This document shows positions 34,230 to 41,618 of a stretch of DNA of 64,000 nt, piece after piece. Within the stretch, counting starts at the first letter, position 1. The number at the start of each line of letters is the position of its first letter. The DNA is from a bacterium (GTDB lineage: Bacteria > Planctomycetota > Planctomycetia > Pirellulales > Pirellulaceae): contig JAUIGN010000018.1 in NCBI GenBank assembly GCA_030430075.1, positions 1-64,000 on the forward strand. Reading direction: 5' to 3'. The notes beneath the pieces are model-generated. The model was given only the letters and a program-made list of their open reading frames with translations, was not told where the DNA came from and searched no databases. The position numbers were made by a program, and so were the translations under genes.

Positions 34230-36125
34230 TTACTCAGAAGAATCGGGTTTGGACGATTCGTCGGCTGATGCCGATTCGTCGGTCGCCGATGGTTCCTCAC
34301 CGGCCGACTCGGCCGCTTCGGCCGCCGGCGCCGGCTCTTCTGCGGCCGCCGCCGTTTCACCCGTCTTGAAGAGCGGACCGGCTTCCCCGAGGCCGCCCTT
34401 CAAGTCTTCGCGCGGTCCGGGCCGTTCTTTCTGACCCGAGTCGCCGCCGCCGGCTTCTTCCTCGGCCCATTCAACCCGCTTGCGGGAGAGACCGATCTTG
34501 CGCTCTTCCGTATCGACGCGCAAGATCTTGACTTCGATCTCGTCACCCACCGAGACGACGTCTTCCGGGTTCTCGACTTTGTGATCGGCCAGTTCGGAGA
34601 TGTGCAGCAAGCCTTCCAGGCCGTCCTGCAATCCGACGAACACGCCGAAGTTCGTAATCTTGGTGACGGTTCCCGAGATGACCTGTCCCGGCTGATACTT
34701 GCTGGGAATGTCGTGGGCCCAAGGGTCACCTTCGAGTTGTTTCAAGCCGAGTGCGATCCGGCGACGGTCTTGATCGACCGAAAGAACCCGGCATTCGACT
34801 TCCTGGCCCTTCTCCAGCATTTCGTTGGGATGACTGATCTTGCGCGTCCAGGACATATCGGACACGTGCAGCAGGCCGTCGATCCCTTCTTCCAGTTCGA
34901 TGAACGCACCGTAGTTGGTGAGGTTGCGCACCTTGCCTTTCACGGAGGTGCCTTCCGGGTAATGATCGAGCACACGATCCCAGGGGTTGTCTTGCGTCTG
35001 CTTGATGCCCAGCGAGAGCTGCTGGCCATTCTTGTCGATCGACAGGATGACGACGTCGATTTCATCGCCGATCTGCAGCAGCTCGTTGGGGTGGTTGATC
35101 CGCTTCGTCCAGGACATTTCGCTGATGTGCACCAGCCCTTCGATGCCCGGCTCGAGCTTCACGAACGCACCGTAGCTCATCACATTCACAACTTCGCCGC
35201 GGTACTTCTCGCCCACGGTGTACTTTGTTTCGACCGTATCCCAGGGGTTGTCGCTCTTCTGCTTGAGGCCCAGGGCGATCTTCTGTTTCTCCCGATCGAT
35301 GCCCAGGATCATGGTCTCGATTTCCTGATCGATGGCGACCATTTCCGATGGATGACCGATCCGCTCCCAGCTCATGTCCGTAATATGCAGCAGGCCGTCG
35401 ATTCCGCCCAAGTCGACAAACGCCCCGAACTCCGCAATGTTCTTGACCTGGCCTTTGCGAATCTGACCGACTTCCAATTCGGAGAGCAGTTGTTCGCGAT
35501 CTTCTTCTCGCTGTTTCTCGATCAGCGAACGGCGGCTGACCACGATGTTGCGGCGGGCCTCGTCGATCTTCAGCACCTCGCACTGCACCGCGCGGCCGAT
35601 GTAATCGCCGATATCGGCCGGACGGCGGATGTCGACCTGGCTGGCGGGAAGGAACACGTTCACCCCAATGTCGACCAGGAGGCCGCCCTTGATCTTGCGC
35701 GTGACCGTGCCGGTCACGACCTGACCTTCGTGCACCGTCTTCATCATCTCTTGCCAGACCAGGATCTTCGCCGCCTTGCGTTTGCTCAGCGAAACCAGGC
35801 CGTGCGGGTCGTCCGTCATCCCGTGCTCGTCTTCAACGTCCTCGATCAGGACCTTGATGATCTCGCCAACCTTCGGCGGCTCTTCCTCTTCATCCCATTC
35901 GTTGAGCGGGATGCTGCCTTCGCTCTTGAATCCAACGTCTACGAGTACATGTTCATCGTCGATCCGCAAAATCTTTCCGTCGACGATGCTGTTGACATCG
36001 AAGGAGCCCTCGGTTTCGATCAACGGCAACATGTCGTCGCCTTCGTCGATGACACCGAGTTCGGTGTCCAACAGGGTCTGCAGGTCGGAGTCTTCCAAGT
36101 CGCGAATGAGGTTTCGATTGACCAT
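34230..36125 (-). CDS. rpsA: 30S ribosomal protein S1
   Basis: 631 residues from ATG 36125, with no Shine-Dalgarno sequence, as is usual for rpsA leaders. Six S1 RNA-binding domains follow: about 43-115, 130-200, 215-290, 300-375, 385-460 and 475-545. The most typical are IAEFGAFVDLGGIDGLLHI, VMSYGAFVKLEPGIEGLVHI, LTNYGAFIELEEGIDGLLHV and ITNFGVFVGLQDGLEGLLHI, each followed by DMSW-, EMSW- or ELAD-type helices. S1 helps mRNA bind the 30S subunit. The protein is longer than E. coli S1 (557) mainly because of a low-complexity acidic Ala/Ser/Glu tail (residues about 560-631). It follows cmk and plsC on the same strand, an arrangement seen in several bacteria. Confidence 0.97.
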   Translation of the reverse strand: MVNRNLIRDLEDSDLQTLLDTELGVIDEGDDMLPLIETEGSFDVNSIVDGKILRIDDEHVLVDVGFKSEGSIPLNEWDEEEEPPKVGEIIKVLIEDVEDEHGMTDDPHGLVSLSKRKAAKILVWQEMMKTVHEGQVVTGTVTRKIKGGLLVDIGVNVFLPASQVDIRRPADIGDYIGRAVQCEVLKIDEARRNIVVSRRSLIEKQREEDREQLLSELEVGQIRKGQVKNIAEFGAFVDLGGIDGLLHITDMSWERIGHPSEMVAIDQEIETMILGIDREKQKIALGLKQKSDNPWDTVETKYTVGEKYRGEVVNVMSYGAFVKLEPGIEGLVHISEMSWTKRINHPNELLQIGDEIDVVILSIDKNGQQLSLGIKQTQDNPWDRVLDHYPEGTSVKGKVRNLTNYGAFIELEEGIDGLLHVSDMSWTRKISHPNEMLEKGQEVECRVLSVDQDRRRIALGLKQLEGDPWAHDIPSKYQPGQVISGTVTKITNFGVFVGLQDGLEGLLHISELADHKVENPEDVVSVGDEIEVKILRVDTEERKIGLSRKRVEWAEEEAGGGDSGQKERPGPREDLKGGLGEAGPLFKTGETAAAAEEPAPAAEAAESAGEEPSATDESASADESSKPDSSE

Positions 36126-36678
36126 CTGGTTGTTACAACGGGGTTAAGGTGAAAACGGATTAGTTTGCGGCGGATACGAACGCGAATGTTTGATCCAAGC
36201 GGCCCACACGGTTTGCCCTCGTTTGGGTTTGCCCTCGATGATGGGGGGGCGTCCCGACGTGGTCGGCGGTGTTTGCAAACGCGGTGTTTGCAAACAGCGG
36301 TGTTTGCAATCGGTGTCTGCAAACAGTGTCAGCGACCAGCCGGCCCAACGACGTGGGCGGTCCCGCTCGGTACGGTCCATCCAGCGCAACGAAGCCCGCA
36401 AATCTAGCAGGTTTTCGTGATCTCAACAACCGCAGTTGTTTGTCGTTCGGTTCTCGCCGCCCCGCAGTTTGCCCCGTTTGAACTCGAGGAATTTGCACTC
36501 GCGCCGTGGACCGGCAGCAATCCAGGCCGGCGGCATTCCAGGATCGGGCCATCCACCAGGCGTTGGGGAATGGCATTGGGCAATGGACTTGGATCACCTT
36601 CCTCCCGCGGGGGCACAGCGGCGGTTTCCCGTGCGCCGCGCAAGGCGATCGCGGAGAATGCGACCCTGGCGGCTGCGT
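36126..36678. other. 553-bp intergenic region upstream of rpsA
   Basis: Contains the rpsA leader and, 145-200 bp upstream of its start, four GTTTGCAAAC-like palindromes (36265-36330). The remainder to 36678 has no credible gene; frames there are open by composition only. This is unusually long for the block and could hold the rpsA promoter and a leader control region. Confidence 0.6.
36265..36330. promoter_or_regulatory. Cluster of four GTTTGCAAAC palindromes upstream of rpsA
   Basis: GTTTGCAAAC is its own reverse complement. Exact copies lie at 36271-36280 and 36286-36295, with one- to two-mismatch copies at about 36302-36311 (GTTTGCAATC) and 36315-36324 (GTCTGCAAAC), spaced 13-16 bp apart with GCGGT-type spacers. 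A repeated perfect palindrome near a ribosomal gene start is what an operator for a dimeric regulator would look like; a plain satellite is the alternative. Confidence 0.45.
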
Positions 36679-37311
36679 TTACCGGCGCCGGTGGAGCGAT
36701 TCGAGGCTGGCCACAATTCGACCGCGGAGATCCTCCACAAGCTGCTCGTCGCTTAGCTTCGCGTAATCGGAGTATTCGATTGGCGTTCCGACACGAACCT
36801 GAATCCGGCTCAACTTGATCAGGGCCGAGTCTCTGGGCCAGGCCTCAAAGGCACCGTCGATGGCGACCGGGAGCAGGACCGCTTTTGTGCGGCGGGCCAG
36901 GGCACAGAAACCGGGCTTGAGATCGGCCAGTTCCCCGTCCAGGGTCCGTGTCCCTTCGGGGAAGATGAGGACCGCTTCGCCGCGCCGCAAACGGCGAATC
37001 GATTCTTTGATTCCTTCGAGCCCCATCCCGTCACGGTCAATGGGGATCGCGTCGAGAAACCGAATCAGCCACCGCAAGGGCGCGAATTTGAACAACGACT
37101 TGCGGGCGACATAGTTTAGCCGGCGGTCAAAGACCAGCCCGACAAGCACGGGATCGAGGTGGCTCTGGTGGTTGGAGCAGACCAGGACCGGGCCTTCCCG
37201 GGGCATGTTCGACGCCCCGAAGCTCCGAAAGCGAAACAGGGCGACGACCACCAGGCGGGCCACCACACGGATAACCCGGTAACCGACGCGTTTGGTCCAG
37301 TGGCGATGCAT
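36679..37311 (-). CDS. plsC: 1-acyl-sn-glycerol-3-phosphate acyltransferase (PlsC family)
   Basis: 210 residues from ATG 37311. The acyltransferase signature NHQSHLD (47-53) supplies the catalytic HX4D, and FPEGTRTLDG (117-126) is the glycerol-phosphate-binding block. The N-terminal hydrophobic helix (about 11-29, YRVIRVVARLVVVALF) should dock the enzyme on the inner membrane. It adds the second acyl chain to lysophosphatidic acid to make phosphatidic acid. It lies between cmk and rpsA on the minus strand, an order seen in many bacteria, so the three are probably co-regulated. Length is typical for short PlsC forms. Confidence 0.93.
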   Translation of the reverse strand: MHRHWTKRVGYRVIRVVARLVVVALFRFRSFGASNMPREGPVLVCSNHQSHLDPVLVGLVFDRRLNYVARKSLFKFAPLRWLIRFLDAIPIDRDGMGLEGIKESIRRLRRGEAVLIFPEGTRTLDGELADLKPGFCALARRTKAVLLPVAIDGAFEAWPRDSALIKLSRIQVRVGTPIEYSDYAKLSDEQLVEDLRGRIVASLESLHRRR

Positions 37312-37460
37312 GGCCGATACTGCAAGCGATTCAAGTTGGCGAGTGGCGGAACGCGGCGCGAATGAGTGACATTCCTAACGAATGGCGTCGTGGATCGGCG
37401 GTGAGGCGAGCGACCCGATCACGGTCCGCACCGTACCGCGCCGGTCGGCGGCGACAGTCG

Positions 37461-38129
37461 CTATTCCGGTCGGTGGCCGCCGCGGCGACAGGCGCGGACA
37501 ATGGCTTCCAGGCGGTCCACGACTTCGTCGCTGGACAGCCCATCCGTCTCCACAAAGGTCGCGTCGGAGGCTTGCTGCAATCGTCCCACTGGGCGCGAGG
37601 CATCGCGCTGATCACGTTCGCTCAATTGTTGCACCAGTTGTTCCAGGTCGACCCCTTCTCCCCGTTGTTCCATCTCGCGCTGTCGCCGTCGAGCCCGTTC
37701 GTGGGGAGACGCCGAGAGGTACAACTTGCAATCCGCTTGGGGAAAGACGACGGTTCCCTGGTCACGCCCTTCGGTCACGATGTCGGCGTCTTCGGCCAAG
37801 GCACGCTGCAGGTCGACCAGCCGTTGGCGGACGTCGACCTGATCGGCCGCATGGTGCACGGCGGAGGTGACTGCCGCCGAGCGAATCTGGTTGGTCACAT
37901 CGTCGCCGCTGAGCCGTACCCTGCCCGGTTGCAGATCGACGCGCACGGTTTCGGCAATTCGAATCAAGGCTGCGGCATCACTCAGATCGACACCAGCTCG
38001 CAAGGCGCCGTAGGCGACGGCCCGATACATGGCTCCAGTGTCCAGAAAATGAAACCCGAGTCGCTGGGCGAGCTTCCGCGCCACGGTGCTCTTGCCGGCT
38101 CCTGCCGGACCGTCAATCGTCACGATCAT
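37461..38129 (-). CDS. cmk: Cytidylate kinase
   Basis: 222 residues from ATG 38129; a TTG four codons upstream would add MSAA. MIVTIDGPAGAGKSTVA carries the Walker A motif, LGFHFLDTGAMYRAVAY is the family's DTGAMYR signature, and IVTEGRDQGTVVFPQADCKLYLSAS covers the NMP-binding and lid-preceding region with the GRDxGTxVFP motif, followed by RARRRQREMEQRGE. It phosphorylates CMP and dCMP to diphosphates for nucleic acid and phospholipid synthesis. It is the first gene of the cmk-plsC-rpsA group on this strand. Confidence 0.97.
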   Translation of the reverse strand: MIVTIDGPAGAGKSTVARKLAQRLGFHFLDTGAMYRAVAYGALRAGVDLSDAAALIRIAETVRVDLQPGRVRLSGDDVTNQIRSAAVTSAVHHAADQVDVRQRLVDLQRALAEDADIVTEGRDQGTVVFPQADCKLYLSASPHERARRRQREMEQRGEGVDLEQLVQQLSERDQRDASRPVGRLQQASDATFVETDGLSSDEVVDRLEAIVRACRRGGHRPE

Positions 38130-38294
38130 GGCGGCACTCAACGGGGCGGGTGGCGGGAATGGAAATCGGGCGAACGGTCGTCAGTCGAGTCCTGGGCTGA
38201 GACGAGCGCTCTCGCTGCACAGATGTTGCGGCAGCGACCAGCGGGAGCGGACCAGATGCTGGGACGTTCTTTGGTTGGGTGTGGCCCTGCCACA

Positions 38295-41252
38295 TCAGGC
38301 GAACCTCGCTTCGATTTCCATCCACTCGTGCGGTGCCATCTCCAAACCGACGATGCCTTGGTCGACGACGAGATCGCCCAGCGCTTCACCGACGAAGTTG
38401 ACGTTCCGAGCGGTCTCGACGGCGCGGAAGGAACGCAGTTTCCCGCGTGTTGCTTTCCCTCCGGTCTCCAGGATCCGCACGCGAAATCCGACCACGCGTC
38501 CTTCTTCGGTCAACGGTTCCCAGTGGGTGGCCAGCAGGTTTCTGGCGTCCACGTGAAACAGCCAGCTGCTCGCCGCCGGCGCGGGTGGCGGCCCGTTGCG
38601 GAAGACGGAGATGGGCGGTGCGATCAGCGCCATCGCCTCATTCACGGGGTTGACCAGTTCGACGCCCAGTCCCAGACGAAACTTCCGGGCACGTTCTCCT
38701 CGCACGATCAACGGGGTGTCGAGCATCCGCAGGCCGGCGCGCCGATGGTACGGGTGACCTCCGGTCAACAGGGCGGTTCTCGTTTCGCCGGTGTCGATTT
38801 CAATGAACTGGCAGGCTTCCATCCGTTTCTGCTGAACGGCGTGGCGTGTCTGTTGGCAATCGCAGGCCAGTTCGGCCATTTCGTCCTTCCAGGCAAACCG
38901 CGCCCCGTAGTACGAATTCCAGGGGTCGGCCGCCGGCTCGTGGCTCGGATCCAGTTCGATGTCCAACTCCAGGACCCGGCTACCGCGCACGGCCCGATAC
39001 GTCTGAGCGAAGCCGGCCAGGTACTCGCCCTGGCGATCGACCAGCTTGCCCCGCACTTGGACTTCGCCGCGGATGCCGGGCACACTGGCCATCTCAATCG
39101 ACTCGGCAACCATCACCGAATAGATGGCGGCCTCATCCGGGTCGCGCCACGCTTCGCCCGGACGCTGGGACGGGCCGGGGCTACGAAAGGCGAGCTGGTA
39201 CGACAGGCGATTGCCGCGGGTTTGGTAGTCCTGCAGCGTTTGCAAGGCACCGGTGGTTGGATTGATGGTGGCTTCAAAGAAGTCATTGCGAAGCACGAGT
39301 TGCTCGTCGATTTCCTCGACCATCGAGGGAGCCCCTGGCCGGCTCTTCGTTGACGGGCCCGCGCCGGCCAGCCAGGCGAATCCCATCGATGGGACATCCA
39401 CAATGGCGAATTTTTGGGCGCCCTCCTCGCCCACGGCATAGACCGGTTTTTCGGCTGCCGGCAAGGAGTCCAGCTCGCTGACGTCGACCAGCATCCGGCG
39501 CGGCGAGTTGAGCGGATTGGCGACGAGGTAACCTTTCTCGGCCGGTTTGTCCTGCGGCGGCAGGCTGCCCGCGAACCGTTCGACGCTCGCCGTGAGGGCT
39601 GCCTCGAGTTGTTGGTCGAGGGTCGTCTCGGCCGGCTCACTGTTGTCGGCCGCACCGTCACGCGTCGCGCCCTCACTGCTCGCGCCTGCACTGGCCCCAG
39701 GGTCAGCAAGCCCGTCGTCACCGTCACCGGCCGGCGAAGAAACCAGCGGCACGATCCGCTCGGCATCCCCATCAATCAAGGCGCCGAGGTCCTCGACGGG
39801 CGGCCAGTGATCGCCGGTGATCAGTTGTGACAACGTGCGCAAGTGGTTGACCGCGTCCCAGGCGAACCGCCGTCTCCAATAGCGCTGGACGGTCGAGACC
39901 GGATCGGCGTGGCGGCGAATGATGCTTTGGCGGAGGTAGGGCGACCGGTACTGGCTCGCTTCGAACCGGTCAAGCTGCCCGGGCATGTAGGTCTCGCTGA
40001 AATAAGCGTCCGCCGAAATGAACTTCCCAAGGGCCGAGCCGTACCGAGCGCAGCGCTTGAGATCCTCGAACCAGGGGCTCGCGTGCCCCGGCCAATGCGC
40101 CAAGCAGATCGTCGCCACGTGATCCATATCCATGGACTCGCCCAGCTTCTGTGCGAGTCCCAGAAAGGTTTCCGGCTTGGCCGCATCCAGGGGTACTTTC
40201 GCAATCGCATCAATCGCGGTGCCGTCCGTTCCTTCCCACCGGGTTTTGATCTGCGATCCCTGCGGGAAGCGACCGTCATCCAGTGAGATGTGAAAGGCGC
40301 CCTTGAATCCCAGCTTGCTGAGGATCTGGGGCAGACAGGGTGTCATCCCGAACCGCCGCCGCGCGAAGACCGCCGGCTGGTGGTCGAGCCGTTGCTGGTA
40401 GGTTTGGCGACCCTCGCGGAGCAGGCGAAGGACCGATTCCTGGGCCATGAGCGGCAGCCGGCTTTCGCACCGCTCACCGCCGATCAGGCTGACGGTGCCC
40501 GCCGAGACCGCCGTGGCCAGGGCCTCGATGAGCTGCGGCGATTGCTCGGCAAGCTGATCGAGGAGCTCGCCGCGAATCATCAGGTTGGCGGGCGTCGTGG
40601 TCTGGACTTCCGCCATCAACGCCGCGCCCAACGTGGTGGACTCGACCATTGTCAGGTCGAGCAGGAAGGCGTCCACCGAGTAGAAATGGTCCCGCTCCTC
40701 GCTGAGCAGGTCGAAGCAGGCGGTCAGCTTTTCCTTCGCGGCCGGCTCATCACCGGTGGCGGCGGCCTGGGCGCCGGCGACCAATTGCGAATTGAAATGG
40801 TACTCATCCAGGTTGCTCGAGTACCGCATCTGGCGGGTCAGGAGCTGGATCTGGAGGAAGCCGTACCCGAGGGCGTGGAAGTCGGCCACCAGGTCGGCGT
40901 CAATGTCCCCACCCCCTCCGTCCAAGTGGTTCAGTGCCTCGCCGACGATGGCGGTGCGATCGGTCTGGCTGCGGATCAAGCAGGCCCCTTCGCCGGTGGC
41001 CCGTTGGACGAAGCCGGTCGGAAGTTCGGCCTGGCTGACCGAAGGGACAACGATCAGGCGTTCGGTCAGGGTTTCCGGAATCTCGTCGATGCGTGACCAG
41101 GTGGGTGCGGCACCGGCTGCTGCGATGAGGGCCGGATGCCAGAGTGACGTCCAGGCAGCCAGCAACCCCGCCGCCTCGTCTCCTTCATGGTGCTGAGGAA
41201 AGTCCTCGAGACTGTGGCACGGGAGGAGAATGACAAGTTCCTGAAATTTCAT
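38295..41252 (-). CDS. Large GH38-like (alpha-mannosidase-superfamily-like) protein
   Basis: 985 residues from ATG 41252, with no signal peptide. The first 500 residues contain barrel-like segments (LVILLPCHSLEDFP, TMVESTTLGAALMAEV, FARRRFGMTPCLPQILSKLGF, ICLAHWPGHASPWFEDL) arranged like GH38/GH57 catalytic regions. The second half is beta-rich (NDFFEATINPTTGALQTLQDY, VLELDIELDPSH) like the GH38 C-terminal domains. The NxxT-GAL-LxD sequence is particularly like alpha-mannosidases. I could not confirm the Asp nucleophile or zinc ligands, so activity is uncertain. It may be a planctomycete offshoot. The cmk gene lies 165 bp downstream on the same strand, but the functions look unrelated. Confidence 0.82.
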   Translation of the reverse strand: MKFQELVILLPCHSLEDFPQHHEGDEAAGLLAAWTSLWHPALIAAAGAAPTWSRIDEIPETLTERLIVVPSVSQAELPTGFVQRATGEGACLIRSQTDRTAIVGEALNHLDGGGGDIDADLVADFHALGYGFLQIQLLTRQMRYSSNLDEYHFNSQLVAGAQAAATGDEPAAKEKLTACFDLLSEERDHFYSVDAFLLDLTMVESTTLGAALMAEVQTTTPANLMIRGELLDQLAEQSPQLIEALATAVSAGTVSLIGGERCESRLPLMAQESVLRLLREGRQTYQQRLDHQPAVFARRRFGMTPCLPQILSKLGFKGAFHISLDDGRFPQGSQIKTRWEGTDGTAIDAIAKVPLDAAKPETFLGLAQKLGESMDMDHVATICLAHWPGHASPWFEDLKRCARYGSALGKFISADAYFSETYMPGQLDRFEASQYRSPYLRQSIIRRHADPVSTVQRYWRRRFAWDAVNHLRTLSQLITGDHWPPVEDLGALIDGDAERIVPLVSSPAGDGDDGLADPGASAGASSEGATRDGAADNSEPAETTLDQQLEAALTASVERFAGSLPPQDKPAEKGYLVANPLNSPRRMLVDVSELDSLPAAEKPVYAVGEEGAQKFAIVDVPSMGFAWLAGAGPSTKSRPGAPSMVEEIDEQLVLRNDFFEATINPTTGALQTLQDYQTRGNRLSYQLAFRSPGPSQRPGEAWRDPDEAAIYSVMVAESIEMASVPGIRGEVQVRGKLVDRQGEYLAGFAQTYRAVRGSRVLELDIELDPSHEPAADPWNSYYGARFAWKDEMAELACDCQQTRHAVQQKRMEACQFIEIDTGETRTALLTGGHPYHRRAGLRMLDTPLIVRGERARKFRLGLGVELVNPVNEAMALIAPPISVFRNGPPPAPAASSWLFHVDARNLLATHWEPLTEEGRVVGFRVRILETGGKATRGKLRSFRAVETARNVNFVGEALGDLVVDQGIVGLEMAPHEWMEIEARFA

Positions 41253-41618
41253 GCTGCTTTGCGGCGCTGGGGGACTATTCTGAAGAGGTGGGCGGGGTCA
41301 TCCACGATAGCTCGCCGGTCCAGGTGCGTCGACCTCGGGCAGGCAAAATTTGAATGCCCCAGGGAACGCTTGCGAGTCGCCGTTGCCGGCCCTGCAACAA
41401 GCCGTTGGCCCGTCGTTGAGCGAATTAAATTTAGTTGACAATCGTAAACCGGCGTCAGTAGGATAAATTAGAGAGAAGCAGGGGTTTGCGGCACCATATC
41501 TGCGCGCCGTTTCAGATCACAGCAATTCAAGAACCCAATCTCCTGAGCTTGGTGGCGGTCCCCTTCTGTGAACCGGCTGAGCGTACAGGCTGCGATTCTT
41601 TGGCAGAGGATTTGACTG
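41253..41618. other. 366-bp divergent intergenic region before the pilus cluster
   Basis: Separates the GH38-like gene from the pilM-like gene and carries the sigma70-type promoter at 41435-41464. It contains an unusually AT-rich stretch around 41420-41475. No gene is supported. Confidence 0.7.
41435..41464 (+). promoter_or_regulatory. Sigma70-type promoter of the pilus/secretion cluster
   Basis: TTGACA (41435-41440), an 18-bp spacer and TAGGAT (41459-41464) are followed by an AT-rich start region. The -35 is a perfect consensus and the -10 matches 4 of 6. It points to the pilM-like gene 155 bp downstream, in a locally AT-rich island, which makes a chance match less likely. Confidence 0.6.

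Noticed and set aside
34581..36152. 523-codon plus-strand frame
   Set aside because: Antisense of rpsA; the S1 repeats on the minus strand are unambiguous.
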